DNA from: Pseudomonas edaphica
Lineage (GTDB): Bacteria; Pseudomonadota; Gammaproteobacteria; Pseudomonadales; Pseudomonadaceae
Reading direction: 5' to 3'
Assembly (NCBI RefSeq): GCF_005863185.1
Contig: NZ_VBVZ01000003.1
Coordinates: 1-38,634 of the forward strand
Length of the DNA: 38,634 bases
The position numbers and the translations under genes were made by a program. Shown in pieces: positions 8,701 to 17,505 of this stretch; the first letter of the stretch is position 1; every line of letters starts with the position of its first letter. The notes beneath the pieces were generated by a model. That model was not told the DNA's origin. It was given only the letters and a program-made list of their open reading frames with translations, and searched no databases.

Positions 8701-11700
8701 ACGATCGCTTCGTGTTTATCGAGGGAAATTATTTCAAAGTCATCCAGGGGCAAGGGCTGGTCCCCTGGCGTATTCAACACCCATTGCTGGAGCAGGCCTA
8801 TGCACCCGTGCTGACCCACAATGGCGCGGGCGCCTGGCGCCACGAATGGGAGAACCCGCTGACCTGGGACGGGCAGAAGCCGTTTTATCGCCTCGGGCCA
8901 TCGTTTCGTGCGTTGACGCCGGATGCCATTGTGCAGATCCAGCAGATAAGTGGAGTGACGCCGGACATCCTGCGCCGGATGCACGCACGTAATGAACGGC
9001 CTCCCGCTATCCTGAGAGAGACCGTCGAGCGCTTCACGATTCATCAGCGGCTCAAGACGCACCTGGAAGGCATGGAGACGCTTGAGGGCACCGCGTTGGG
9101 GCGCGATTTCCTTGATGAACTGCTGGGAGAGATTGGGCCGGCCAATGCCGATGCACTGGTCGGGCGCGCCGGAGTCAGCAGGGCGGACCAGGTGTCCGTG
9201 CTGGAGGCCAAGGTTATGACCAATAAACCCAGGATGGAGCGGCTTTTTTTCAAGGCGTTGTGTCATAAAAGCGCGCAGTCGTCCGACCCTCTGGCGCAAG
9301 TGCTGCAGCGCGACTTTCCCGGTTTGACTGCGGTCATTGCCCAAGACTTGGTGAGTCAGTCCACGCCTGCTGAGCGAAGTAGTCTGGAGGCCGGTCGCGT
9401 GCCGTTGACGCTTACGCCACTCGTGCGTTGGTGGTTGCATTCTCTGCGCAAGGCGCGCGCCTTGGAGGGGGTACATATGCCTATCACCGGTGATGAAGAC
9501 AGCGCGAAATTAATCCTGCGGACACTGTCGGACATCAATGGATGGCCAAAGAACCTGCGGGTCGAGGTGTGGGAAAGAGGGCGTCTGATTGACAGCATCG
9601 GCGCCACTGACTCGCCGCATAAGCGTGTGCTGGAGGTGCAGGACGGTCAGTACCAGGCGTACACGGTGCAAATCAACGGCGGGCGCCAACCGATAGGCGG
9701 CTACGGTGAGTTTCTGGTGGTTTTGTTAAATGCACTGCCGACGGCGGAGCGCCAGGCCTTGGGCTACACCCATGTGACGGGTGTTGAAGAACTGACACAG
9801 GAGATTGCGCGGCGACTGGAAACCCAGCCAGCGCTCGGCGACTCCCGGTTTAATATTGAAAAGCTGCTCGGTATGGAGCCACGCCCCTGGTTTAACCCGC
9901 CGCAACGGCTCAGTGATGGGCGTATTGGTTATCCGCTGAGCGGCGATGGCGGTTCAGGTGGCGTAGCGGCTGCGCAGGTGGCGCAGTGGCGCAAGTTGTT
10001 TCCGACCAAGACCGATGCAGAGGCGAGTGAGAGAGTCCTCAACCTGGGGGAATCCTTCGCGGAGCGACAGTCCGCCATCAATCAACTTTTTTCTGAACAG
10101 GAGGCCTTGAATGCCAGCCTGGAGCGATGGTGCTTGCTGGGCGATAGTGTGAACTTGAGCGCACACCTTCAAGCCTCTGAACGTATTCGACGTTGCTGGA
10201 GCCGACAGGAGTCCGTACGTGGTATGCCCTATGAGCTTTACCTCGACGACCTTGCCCTGAATGACCTGCCTGAGACGACTGCGAGCTTTTCCCACGTCGA
10301 TCTGCTGAGCTTGAGGAACAATCAGTTGCAAACACTGCCGACAGAGTTCCTCCGGTGCTTTGGGTTTCTGCGCAGTCTCTCTGTTGATGGCAACCTGTTG
10401 GATCATCTGCCTCAAGGGTTGTCAGAGCTGCGGTATTTGCAGCAACTGAATTTGTCGAACAATCGTATTCGGCCCAATTTGCAGGATGTTCTGGGTCTGA
10501 AAGAGTTGACACGCCTGACCTGGCTGGACCTGTCCTATAACCCTCTGGGGCAAGGCAGCCGGCTGAACCTGTATCGTCTGAAGGCGTTGGAAGTCCTCAA
10601 CCTCAAGAATACACACATCCATCAGTTGCCCCGGGGTGCGGTGACTCTGCGACGTCTGAGTACCTTCGATCTGCGCGACAATCAGCTTCATGTACTGACC
10701 GAAATGGATCTGGGCCTGAACCTCAATGTCCATCGTGCAATGGATTTGCAGGGCAACGAGTTGGCTGCGAGCACATTGGAGGTAATCCGCCAATACCAAC
10801 AAAGACCGGGTTACCAGAATGTTCATTTCGGCGTGTCGGACGCTTCACTCACGGTGTTGTCTTCCGTTGACCCCTGGTTGATATCGATTCCCGCCGGCGA
10901 GACAGCGCAACGTCGAGCGCTTTGGTCTTTGATCGATGCGAATCGTAATTCCCAGAACTTTCGCGTGCTGCTAGGGGTTTTTGCCGCCTATCCGCCATTT
11001 TTAGCTGCCAAGTATCGAGCATTGCGCGAGGACATCAGCCGCAGAGTCTGGCAATTGATTGACTGCGCCACCCATGACACACACATTGAACGGGTTTTGT
11101 TTGAGCAGCCCTTGGAGTACATCCGGGCCCAGGCTGATGGCTGGCTGCTGTGCCTGAATGATCTGGAACTTGCAGTGTTGCCGTTGCAGATGCTGGCACC
11201 AGGCAGTCAAGCCGTGGCAGCAGACTTTTTGAATTATTACCGAGGATCTAATCGGATCGCGTCCATCAAGCAGCGAGCCACTTTAGACTATCCAGCCCAT
11301 TCAGGCGTTGAACACAGTATGTTCTTGCTGGGTTGTCGGCTCGCCCTGGCGCAGGATCTGAATCTACCCCTGCCGCTCACGATGCGTTTTTCTACACCCG
11401 TCGTGGAAATTGATCCGCAGGTGTTGAATGAATATCGCCTGGCCATTATTCGTGATGAGGCTCGAATCAATTGGCCGGATTTACTCAAGGATAAAGAATA
11501 TTGGGTGACGTTTCTGGAGCTCAAATACCCTTTAATGTTTGAGGCGGCGCGAAGCCCGTACGATGAGCGGTATCAGCAGGCTTTAGAGCAAGTCCAAGTC
11601 GGGGATTTGAGCGAAAATTCTTACTTTATCAAGGGGGGCGAGATTGCTGTGGCAATGCTCTCAGCCAAGAATGACCTCGTTCTGCAGTTGACGGCGCAGG

Positions 11701-11729
11701 AATGGGCGGCATTTGTCGGCAGCGACTGA
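5736..11729 (+). CDS. Giant dermonecrotic-toxin-like / LRR / NEL E3-ligase-like protein
   Basis: This 1997-residue protein is probably a secreted toxin or host-directed effector. Residues about 60-560 resemble the dermonecrotic-toxin-like domain common in Pseudomonas, with motif LWEAACMNYSGLSGWGFPGH near 155 and a hydrophobic stretch EIINLLLIPVPGPLKGLG near 455. A second related module spans roughly 850-1150. Leucine-rich repeats lie at about 1499-1685. The last ~290 residues match the NEL (IpaH/SspH-type ubiquitin ligase) layout. Where the family has its catalytic Cys in a TCADG-like motif, this protein reads AQADG (Gln1799), so ligase activity is doubtful. Cys1806 is seven residues away. 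There is no signal peptide and no secretion, chaperone or immunity gene nearby. Start: ATG after GAGGGAAAA. A 60-base stretch near its 3' end (11461-11520) counts 43% G+C against 62% for one in relA (15001-15060), suggesting foreign origin. Confidence 0.82.
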   Translation: MTEPEETLPLRPMDTLSAYIQEQQAQGPLMTGAEWSITRVLLPLRKTLERFFGGLDEQEQQDYIRLQKAYVSAQTTFEAAIKQLGADLETTLLASLTARLKALAGKEVDPKVARIHTRYVKPADTSTPNNPTLRVPRAIDDRVDSEGLSSVTLWEAACMNYSGLSGWGFPGHVSLKEASYLDSNVGISAADFIELVRELNLGTQLRTRLDSALQSSTLLGAQVLALATAELEFALIEALRTTDRSRVDREKYHAVVGALSGESPWDVTQEVKLFIPYGPNNINGTERYGLLGVYTDLPRGDYLSIPYVIFSVKGCKGAFSYFPDRPGGALKHYDKFSEAANEFYVGFKAFHARKEMGWLYQSMSLSDYARLNARPAKESRPEELNAFAQFLYRLCGRASRLTQVNHIGYKRDSVYNAPTVSLYRFYIERCRANLKVLAHETPGAMATLLEFSQTLFGEIINLLLIPVPGPLKGLGRLRAFALFTSIGLTFFQALQEDSRANLVQLAIDIADLLSSRFLHRRLAPTVRRRHQALYSRLAQQSRLMTTTERKSQTGGQLVEKMMGATDVPTQTLERIVSLSNSSRADLDQVWDGAPPSASLVEAVNRFNVDKLIDWAAKGADANLPEAVGAVEILAPLLTQHKDWPKSTSLSIQNPQGVEVRRYSKRADHKTTAVVMVTVLESGLFAYSTPRRISAHLPQAIVDLLPDVFLSRRSTLVEQLADKADALRIDLFEALTVYADTSRSAATGAPASVLRLLPDSVASATPPHPVIEQLHTLHPGLSRARLLEVLRRNPLSEHQQAQLLQSQLQPEALYTALRSARQVARAETMVDGVLHPRRFSQKIQNWATEFAVQALRDLTGQVLVISPEAQAIPYVSRGPLDKTIVVIDHGRGQFSLFDIQSPKPRSTETDDLYQTVVSQISETDLLRLGWDEQGAASQFRHTVAQALLNNRTADGRFYPARREIGQYASVVETSNMVPEPDALGLYSPGNDRFVFIEGNYFKVIQGQGLVPWRIQHPLLEQAYAPVLTHNGAGAWRHEWENPLTWDGQKPFYRLGPSFRALTPDAIVQIQQISGVTPDILRRMHARNERPPAILRETVERFTIHQRLKTHLEGMETLEGTALGRDFLDELLGEIGPANADALVGRAGVSRADQVSVLEAKVMTNKPRMERLFFKALCHKSAQSSDPLAQVLQRDFPGLTAVIAQDLVSQSTPAERSSLEAGRVPLTLTPLVRWWLHSLRKARALEGVHMPITGDEDSAKLILRTLSDINGWPKNLRVEVWERGRLIDSIGATDSPHKRVLEVQDGQYQAYTVQINGGRQPIGGYGEFLVVLLNALPTAERQALGYTHVTGVEELTQEIARRLETQPALGDSRFNIEKLLGMEPRPWFNPPQRLSDGRIGYPLSGDGGSGGVAAAQVAQWRKLFPTKTDAEASERVLNLGESFAERQSAINQLFSEQEALNASLERWCLLGDSVNLSAHLQASERIRRCWSRQESVRGMPYELYLDDLALNDLPETTASFSHVDLLSLRNNQLQTLPTEFLRCFGFLRSLSVDGNLLDHLPQGLSELRYLQQLNLSNNRIRPNLQDVLGLKELTRLTWLDLSYNPLGQGSRLNLYRLKALEVLNLKNTHIHQLPRGAVTLRRLSTFDLRDNQLHVLTEMDLGLNLNVHRAMDLQGNELAASTLEVIRQYQQRPGYQNVHFGVSDASLTVLSSVDPWLISIPAGETAQRRALWSLIDANRNSQNFRVLLGVFAAYPPFLAAKYRALREDISRRVWQLIDCATHDTHIERVLFEQPLEYIRAQADGWLLCLNDLELAVLPLQMLAPGSQAVAADFLNYYRGSNRIASIKQRATLDYPAHSGVEHSMFLLGCRLALAQDLNLPLPLTMRFSTPVVEIDPQVLNEYRLAIIRDEARINWPDLLKDKEYWVTFLELKYPLMFEAARSPYDERYQQALEQVQVGDLSENSYFIKGGEIAVAMLSAKNDLVLQLTAQEWAAFVGSD
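10230..10785 (+). repeat. Leucine-rich-repeat coding region of the giant toxin-like protein
   Basis: About seven to eight repeats of 20-24 residues follow the bacterial LRR pattern LxxLxLxxNxLxxLPxx. Examples are LLSLRNNQLQTLP, LRSLSVDGNLLDHLP, LQQLNLSNNRI, LTWLDLSYNPLG, LEVLNLKNTHIHQLP and LSTFDLRDNQLHVL. They sit directly before the NEL-like domain, the order seen in IpaH and SspH proteins, where the repeats bind the substrate and restrain the ligase. Limits are approximate. Confidence 0.85.
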
Positions 11730-11746
11730 CTGCGCTTATATCTGTA

Positions 11747-11775
11747 TTGAATAAGCACCACACTTTGCGTGATAT
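11747..11775 (+). promoter_or_regulatory. Possible sigma-70 promoter for cysM
   Basis: TTGAAT (11747-11752) and TGATAT (11770-11775) are separated by 17 bases, about 60 bases before the cysM ATG. The -10 match is weak (three of six), so this is only a candidate. No terminator hairpin was found between the toxin gene stop at 11729 and this site. Confidence 0.35.
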
Positions 11776-11834
11776 GGCCCGCCGGCCTTTCCCGGTATGA
11801 TGTTCGCCCCCGCAGTCTGGATTGCGAATACGCC

Positions 11835-12737
11835 ATGACCTTGCAGTACCCTACAATCGCCGATTGCGTCGGCAACACGCCCCTGGTCCGCTTGCAACGC
11901 ATGGCGGGTGAAACCAGCAATACCTTGCTGCTCAAGCTCGAAGGCAACAACCCGGCCGGTTCCGTCAAGGACCGCCCGGCGTTGTCGATGATCACCCGCG
12001 CCGAGCTGCGTGGGCAGATCAAGCCGGGCGACACCCTGATCGAAGCCACCTCGGGTAACACCGGCATCGCCCTGGCCATGGCCGCGGCGATCAAGGGTTA
12101 CAAGATGGTCTTGATCATGCCCGACAACGGCAGTGCCGAGCGCAAGGCGGCGATGACCGCCTATGGCGCCCAACTCATCCTGGTCACTCAGGAAGAAGGC
12201 ATGGAAGGCGCGCGTGACCTCGCCGAGCGCATGGCCGCCGAAGGCCGTGGCGTGGTGCTCGACCAGTTCGCCAACGGCGATAACCCCGAGGCACACTACA
12301 CCAGCACCGGCCCGGAAATCTGGCGCCAGACCCAAGGCAGCATCACCCATTTCGTCAGCTCGATGGGCACCACCGGCACCATCATGGGTAACTCGCGCTA
12401 CCTCAAGGAGCAGAACCCGGCGATCCAGATCGTCGGCCTGCAACCGATGGAAGGCGCGGCCATTCCCGGTATCCGTCGTTGGCCTGAAGAGTACCTGCCC
12501 AAGATCTACAACGCGACGCGCGTGGACCGCATCATCGACATGGCCCAACGTGAAGCCGAAGACACCACCCGCCGTCTGGCGCGTGAAGAAGGCATCTTCT
12601 GTGGCGTGTCCTCCGGTGGCGCTGTGGCCGGTATGTTGCGTCTGTCCAAAGAAGTTGAAAACGCGGTGATCGTCGCGATCATCTGTGACCGAGGCGACCG
12701 CTACCTGTCGACCGGCATCTTCGACGAACCCAACTGA
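11835..12737 (+). CDS. cysM: Cysteine synthase B (O-acetylserine sulfhydrylase)
   Basis: This PLP enzyme forms cysteine (or S-sulfocysteine from thiosulfate) from O-acetylserine in the cytoplasm. The 300-residue protein has the PLP lysine at Lys45 in [11 protein letters not shown], the asparagine loop [11 protein letters not shown], and [11 protein letters not shown] for phosphate binding. Length and the C-terminal [11 protein letters not shown] favour CysM over the longer CysK. ATG at 11835 is chosen because [20 protein letters not shown] is the usual N-terminus. An upstream in-frame start would add 22 unrelated residues. The ribosome binding site is weak. The stop overlaps the rlmD start (TGATG), so the two are probably translated together. 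The cysM-rlmD-relA order is standard in Pseudomonas. Confidence 0.93.
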   Translation: MTLQYPTIADCVGNTPLVRLQRMAGETSNTLLLKLEGNNPAGSVKDRPALSMITRAELRGQIKPGDTLIEATSGNTGIALAMAAAIKGYKMVLIMPDNGSAERKAAMTAYGAQLILVTQEEGMEGARDLAERMAAEGRGVVLDQFANGDNPEAHYTSTGPEIWRQTQGSITHFVSSMGTTGTIMGNSRYLKEQNPAIQIVGLQPMEGAAIPGIRRWPEEYLPKIYNATRVDRIIDMAQREAEDTTRRLAREEGIFCGVSSGGAVAGMLRLSKEVENAVIVAIICDRGDRYLSTGIFDEPN

Positions 12738-14089
12738 TGGCCAAGCACGAGAGAGGCCTGCGCTTTCAGCCGACGGGCGGCAGCCGCGCCCCGCAGATTC
12801 CGGTGGGCAAGAAGCAACGCCTGACCATCGAGCGCCTGGCTAACGATGGCCGCGGCATTGTGTTCTTTGAAGGCCGCACCTGGTTCGTCAATGGCGCGCT
12901 GGCCGGCGAAGAAATCGAAGCGCGGGTGTTGGGCGCCCACGGCAAAATCGTCGAGGCGCGTACCGAGCGTGTGTTAAAGGCCAGCGAGCTGCGTCGCCCG
13001 GCACCGTGCGCGCACTTCGGCCGCTGTGGCGGTTGCAGCGTGCAGCACCTGCCCCATGACGAACAACTTGCCCTGAAACAGCGCATGCTCGCCGAGCAAC
13101 TGACCCGTGTGGCCGGTGTCGAACCGCAAGAGTGGGCGGCACCGTTGAGCGGGCCGGAGTTCGGCTACCGTCGCCGCGCCCGTGTGGCGGTGCGCTGGGA
13201 TGCCAAGGCCAAACAGCTTGAGGTGGGTTTTCGCGCCGTGGCCAGCCAGGATATCGTCGCTGTCGATGATTGCCCGGTGCTGGTACAAGCCTTGCAACCG
13301 ATCATGCAGCGTTTGCCGAACATGCTGCGCCGCCTGAGCAAACCACAGGCGTTGGGGCATGTGGAGTTGTTCAGTGGTTCGTCGATTGCCGTGTTGCTGC
13401 GGCACATGGCGCCGCTGTCCGAAGCGGACCTGCAGGTATTGAAAGAATTTTGCACCTTCCATGACGCCCAATTGTGGCTGCATGGCGAGGGCCAGCCGGA
13501 GCCGGTAGAGCCGGGTCAGGCGCTTGGTTTTAGACTGGCGGCGTGGGATCTGGAACTGGCTTACCGTCCGGGAGATTTTGTCCAGGTCAACGCCGGAGTC
13601 AACGATGCGATGGTCGCCCAGGCCCTGGAGTGGTTGGCGCCAAAGGCCGAAGAACGGGTGCTGGACCTGTTTTGCGGGCTGGGCAACTTTGCCCTGCCAC
13701 TGGCCAAACAGGTGCGCGAAGTGGTGGCGGTAGAGGGCGTGCAAGCCATGGTCGAGCGGGCGGCGCAGAACGCCGTCAGCAACAATTTGCATAATGTGCA
13801 GTTTTTTCAGGCCGATCTGTCCCAGCCTTTGACCGACGCGGAGTGGGCCAAACAGGGCTTTTCTGCGGTACTCTTGGACCCACCCCGTGACGGTGCCCTG
13901 GAGGTTGTGCGCAAGCTCGCCACCCTGGGGGCCAAGCGCTTGGTGTATGTGTCCTGCAACCCGGCCACGCTGGCGCGGGACACGGTTGAGTTGGTCAAGC
14001 AAGGCTACCGGCTAAAACGTGCCGGGATCCTCGACATGTTTCCGCAAACAGCGCATGTCGAGGCCATGGCGTTATTTGAAGCGGGCTAG
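12737..14089 (+). CDS. rlmD: 23S rRNA m5U1939 methyltransferase
   Basis: This SAM-dependent methylase makes 5-methyluridine at position 1939 (E. coli numbering) of 23S rRNA. The 450 residues show a TRAM RNA-binding domain (about 20-80), then an iron-sulfur cluster set with Cys91, Cys97, Cys100 and Cys179. The SAM-binding motif [10 protein letters not shown] is at 309-318, DPPR at 381-384, and the catalytic cysteine Cys407 in [11 protein letters not shown]. This full set distinguishes RlmD (RumA) from TrmA and RlmC. Its ATG overlaps the cysM TGA by one base. relA begins 152 bases downstream, and that gap holds no hairpin I could identify as a terminator. Confidence 0.95.
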   Translation: MAKHERGLRFQPTGGSRAPQIPVGKKQRLTIERLANDGRGIVFFEGRTWFVNGALAGEEIEARVLGAHGKIVEARTERVLKASELRRPAPCAHFGRCGGCSVQHLPHDEQLALKQRMLAEQLTRVAGVEPQEWAAPLSGPEFGYRRRARVAVRWDAKAKQLEVGFRAVASQDIVAVDDCPVLVQALQPIMQRLPNMLRRLSKPQALGHVELFSGSSIAVLLRHMAPLSEADLQVLKEFCTFHDAQLWLHGEGQPEPVEPGQALGFRLAAWDLELAYRPGDFVQVNAGVNDAMVAQALEWLAPKAEERVLDLFCGLGNFALPLAKQVREVVAVEGVQAMVERAAQNAVSNNLHNVQFFQADLSQPLTDAEWAKQGFSAVLLDPPRDGALEVVRKLATLGAKRLVYVSCNPATLARDTVELVKQGYRLKRAGILDMFPQTAHVEAMALFEAG

Positions 14090-14241
14090 GATGCCCGTTT
14101 AATCCGACTGGCCTGTCGTCTCCTGGGCCGTGACCTGTCAGGGAGTGGTACCTAGCCTAATGGTTGCACCGCTAGGGTTACGCAGCAGGTCAGCGATGAT
14201 TTTTGGCGCATCCAAGGTGCGTCGTAGGGAAGGTAAGCAAG

Positions 14242-16485
14242 ATGGTACAGGTGAGAGCACACCAGCCGATCAACACCGACGGCAGTATCAATCTCGAGGC
14301 ATGGCTGGATCATGCCGTCAGTGTCGACCCGGCACTGGACCGTGAAGCCTTGAAAGCAGCCTGCGAGTTCGCTCGTGAGTCTGAACAGCAAGACAATGCG
14401 GCCAAGAACCTGTGGGCCGAAGGCACTTCAAGCTTTCGCACCGGGTTGGAAATCGCCGAGATCCTCGCCGATCTCAAGCTGGACCAGGATTCGCTGATCG
14501 CCGCCGTGCTTTATCGTGGCGTGCGTGAAGGGCATATCCCGTTGCCGACGGTCAGCCAGCGTTTCGGCGCGGTGGTGGCCAAGCTGATCGACGGCGTGCT
14601 GCGCATGGCCGCCATCAGCGCCAGCCTCAGCCCGCGTCAGTCCATGGTGCTGGGCACCCAGGGCCAGGTCGAAAACCTGCGCAAAATGCTGGTGGCCATG
14701 GTCGACGACGTGCGCGTCGCGCTGATCAAGCTGGCCGAACGTACCTGCGCGATCCGTGCGGTGAAGACCGCCGACGACGAAAAGCGCAACCGCGTGGCCC
14801 GCGAGGTGTTCGACATCTACGCGCCGCTGGCGCACCGCTTGGGCATCGGCCATATCAAGTGGGAGCTGGAGGATTTGTCCTTCCGCTACCTCGAACCCGA
14901 CCAATACAAACAAATTGCCACGCTGTTGCACGAGCGGCGGCTCGACCGTGAGCGCTTTATCACCGACGTGATGGGCCAGCTGCGTTCCGAGTTGCAGGCC
15001 ACCGGCGTCGACGCCGACATCAGCGGCCGCGCCAAGCACATCTATTCCATTTGGCGCAAAATGCAGCGCAAGGGCCTGGCCTTCAGCCAGATCTACGACG
15101 TGCGCGCCGTGCGCGTACTGGTGCCGGAAATGCGCGACTGCTACACCGCGCTGGGCATCGTGCACACTTTGTGGCGGCACATCCCCAAGGAATTCGACGA
15201 CTACATCGCCAACCCCAAGGAAAACGGCTATCGCTCGCTGCACACCGCCGTGATCGGTCCCGAGGGCAAGGTGCTGGAAGTGCAGATCCGCACCCACGCC
15301 ATGCACGAAGAGGCCGAGCTTGGAGTTTGTGCGCACTGGCGCTACAAGGGCACCGACGTCAAGGCCGGGTCCAACCAGTACGAAGAGAAGATCTCCTGGC
15401 TGCGCCAAGTGCTGGAATGGCACGAAGAACTGGGCGATATCGGCGGCCTGGCCGAGCAACTGCGGGTGGATATCGAGCCGGACCGGGTCTATATCTTCAC
15501 CCCCGACGGCCACGCCATCGACTTGCCCAAGGGCGCCACGCCGCTGGACTTCGCCTACCGCGTGCACACCGAAATCGGCCACAACTGCCGGGGCGCCAAG
15601 ATCAACGGGCGCATCGTGCCGCTCAACTACAGCCTGCAAACCGGTGAACAGGTCGAGATCATCACCAGCAAGCACGGCACGCCGAGCCGCGACTGGCTGA
15701 ACCCGAACCTGGGCTACATCACCACGTCGCGGGCGCGGGCGAAGATCGTTCACTGGTTCAAGTTGCAGGCACGCGACCAGAACGTCGCGGCCGGCAAGAC
15801 TTTGCTTGAGCGCGAATTGGCGCGCCTGGGCCTGCCACAGGTGGACTTCGACAAATTGGCCGAAAAAGCCAACATGAAGATCGCCGAAGACATGTTCGCA
15901 GCCCTCGGTGCTGGCGACTTGCGCCTGGCGCAATTGGTCAATCTGGCCCAGCAACTGGTCGAGCCGGAGCGCGGCAGCGAGCAGTTGGAACTGATTCCGC
16001 GCAAAGCCACCGGCTACAAGCCTGGCAAGCGCGGTGATATCCAGATCCAGGGCGTGGGCAACCTGATGACGCAAATGGCCGGCTGCTGCCAGCCATTGCC
16101 GGGCGATGCCATCGTCGGCTACATCACCCAGGGGCGTGGCGTGAGCATTCACCGCCAGGATTGCGCCTCGGTGCTGCAACTGGGCGGGCGCGAGCCCGAA
16201 CGCATCATCCAGGTCAGTTGGGGCCCGGTGCCGGTGCTCACGTATCCGGTGGACATCATCATCCGTGCCTACGACCGTTCCGGTTTGCTGCGTGACGTGT
16301 CGCAAGTGCTGCTCAACGAGCGCATCAACGTGCTGGCGGTCAACACCCGCTCGAACAAAGAGGACAACACCGCGTTGATGTCCCTGACCATCGAGATCCC
16401 GGGGCTGGACGCGTTGGGGCGGTTGCTGGGGCGGATTTCCCAGTTGCCGAACATCATCGAGACGCGGCGTAATCGCACACCTTGA
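14242..16485 (+). CDS. relA: GTP pyrophosphokinase (stringent response)
   Basis: This ribosome-associated enzyme makes (p)ppGpp when uncharged tRNA enters the A site. ATG at 14242 is used because it follows AGGTAAGCAAG and gives the usual MVQVRAHQ start and 747 residues; an upstream start would add 13. The N-terminal hydrolase domain lacks the HD catalytic motif (LYRGVREGHI near residue 90), so it is a monofunctional RelA rather than SpoT. The synthetase domain has EFDDY near 317, the acidic motif typical of RelA, then NPKENGYRSLHTAV. TGS domain at about 415-475, a Cys-containing zinc-finger-like domain near 613 (MAGCCQPLPGD) and a C-terminal ACT domain near 665-747. mazG follows after a REPIN; in E. 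coli too mazG is near relA, and MazG has been linked to ppGpp levels there. Confidence 0.96.
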   Translation: MVQVRAHQPINTDGSINLEAWLDHAVSVDPALDREALKAACEFARESEQQDNAAKNLWAEGTSSFRTGLEIAEILADLKLDQDSLIAAVLYRGVREGHIPLPTVSQRFGAVVAKLIDGVLRMAAISASLSPRQSMVLGTQGQVENLRKMLVAMVDDVRVALIKLAERTCAIRAVKTADDEKRNRVAREVFDIYAPLAHRLGIGHIKWELEDLSFRYLEPDQYKQIATLLHERRLDRERFITDVMGQLRSELQATGVDADISGRAKHIYSIWRKMQRKGLAFSQIYDVRAVRVLVPEMRDCYTALGIVHTLWRHIPKEFDDYIANPKENGYRSLHTAVIGPEGKVLEVQIRTHAMHEEAELGVCAHWRYKGTDVKAGSNQYEEKISWLRQVLEWHEELGDIGGLAEQLRVDIEPDRVYIFTPDGHAIDLPKGATPLDFAYRVHTEIGHNCRGAKINGRIVPLNYSLQTGEQVEIITSKHGTPSRDWLNPNLGYITTSRARAKIVHWFKLQARDQNVAAGKTLLERELARLGLPQVDFDKLAEKANMKIAEDMFAALGAGDLRLAQLVNLAQQLVEPERGSEQLELIPRKATGYKPGKRGDIQIQGVGNLMTQMAGCCQPLPGDAIVGYITQGRGVSIHRQDCASVLQLGGREPERIIQVSWGPVPVLTYPVDIIIRAYDRSGLLRDVSQVLLNERINVLAVNTRSNKEDNTALMSLTIEIPGLDALGRLLGRISQLPNIIETRRNRTP

Positions 16486-16516
16486 TGCGGTCTGAAAATA
16501 TCTGTGGGCTGCTTTC

Positions 16517-16604
16517 TGTGGGAGCCGGGCTTGCCCGCGATGCAGGCGACTCGGTCTGTCTGATAGACCGAGTCGAGGCTATCGCAGGCAAGCCAGCTCC
16601 CACA
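16517..16604. repeat. REPIN between relA and mazG, with an inner hairpin
   Basis: Outer arms at 16517-16541 and 16581-16604 are unequal variants (GAGCCGGGCTTGCCCGCGAT against the CTGGCTTGCCTGCGAT type), so the element has diverged or joined two REP variants. The spacer holds a perfect 11-base inverted repeat, CGACTCGGTCT (16547-16557) and AGACCGAGTCG (16565-16575). A transcript would fold into nested hairpins between the two genes. There is no U-run, so attenuation or RNA stabilisation is as likely as termination. Confidence 0.9.
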
Positions 16605-16646
16605 TTAGATCTTCAGCGGTTCCAGACAATGGGCAGAGATTGACCG

Positions 16647-17480
16647 ATGTATTCACTTGAAGACCTGCTGCACCTGATGAATCGCCTGCGCGACCCGCAA
16701 TACGGGTGCCCGTGGGACATCAAGCAAACCTACGCGACCATCGTGCCGCACACCCTTGAAGAAGCCTACGAGGTTGCCGATGCCATCGAGCGCGGCGACT
16801 TCGATCATCTGCAAGGCGAGTTGGGCGACCTGTTGTTCCAGGTGGTGTATTACAGCCAGCTGGCGCGGGAAGAAGGGCGCTTTGAATTTGCCGGGGTAAT
16901 CGACAGCATTACGCGCAAGCTGGTTCGTCGCCATCCGCACGTATTCCCTACGGGTGATTTGTACGCGCCGTTGGATATTCCCCAGTTAAGTGAAGAGCAG
17001 GTTAAAGAACGCTGGGAGCAGATCAAGGCTGAGGAGCGCGCAGAAAAATCCGACGCACCCGAGCAATTGTCCCTGCTCGATGACGTACCTGCGGCCTTGC
17101 CCGCGTTATCCCGCGCCGCCAAATTGCAAAAGCGCGCCAGCCAGGTAGGTTTCGACTGGCCGGCTGCCTTGCCGGTGGTCGACAACGTGCGTGAAGAGCT
17201 GGATGAAGTGCTCGAAGCCATGGCTGATAACGATTCGGTGGCCATCGCCGATGAGGTCGGTGACCTGTTGTTTGCGGCGGTCAACCTGGCCCGTCACCTC
17301 AAGGTCGACCCGGAAACCGCGCTGCGTGGCGCCAACGCCAAGTTCGAACGACGTTTCCGATTTATCGAACAGGCATTGCGCGATACGCACAAACCCATAG
17401 AAGATTGCACCCTCGAAGAGTTGGACGCCCTGTGGGGCGAAGCCAAACGCCAGGAAAAGAATGTGTCCAGCTGCGGTTGA
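16647..17480 (+). CDS. mazG: Nucleoside triphosphate pyrophosphohydrolase
   Basis: This enzyme hydrolyses (d)NTPs to NMPs and pyrophosphate as a house-cleaning activity. The 277 residues carry two tandem MazG domains. The first has LEEAYEVADAIE and GELGDLLFQVV (about 38-70). The second has VREELDEVLEAMAD and ADEVGDLLFAAVN (about 188-222). These give the EExxE-12-28-ExxD metal-binding signature twice. The N-terminus LMNRLRDPQYGCPWD is characteristic. The start is ATG at 16647 with only a weak purine-rich region before it. It lies downstream of relA in the same direction, with a REPIN between. The DUF2058 gene starts 25 bases after its stop. Confidence 0.95.
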   Translation: MYSLEDLLHLMNRLRDPQYGCPWDIKQTYATIVPHTLEEAYEVADAIERGDFDHLQGELGDLLFQVVYYSQLAREEGRFEFAGVIDSITRKLVRRHPHVFPTGDLYAPLDIPQLSEEQVKERWEQIKAEERAEKSDAPEQLSLLDDVPAALPALSRAAKLQKRASQVGFDWPAALPVVDNVREELDEVLEAMADNDSVAIADEVGDLLFAAVNLARHLKVDPETALRGANAKFERRFRFIEQALRDTHKPIEDCTLEELDALWGEAKRQEKNVSSCG

Positions 17481-17505
17481 GCAGTTGCCTAAGTGAGTAA
17501 GCACC

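Noticed and set aside
14428..16305. A 625-codon open frame on the minus strand opposite relA
   Set aside because: It lies wholly antisense to a clear relA, is rich in His, Gln, Asp, Val and Gly as expected for a shadow frame in high-G+C DNA, and has no family motif.
14242..16485. Loss of the HD hydrolase motif considered as an unusual defect in relA
   Set aside because: A degenerate hydrolase domain is normal for monofunctional RelA in gammaproteobacteria.
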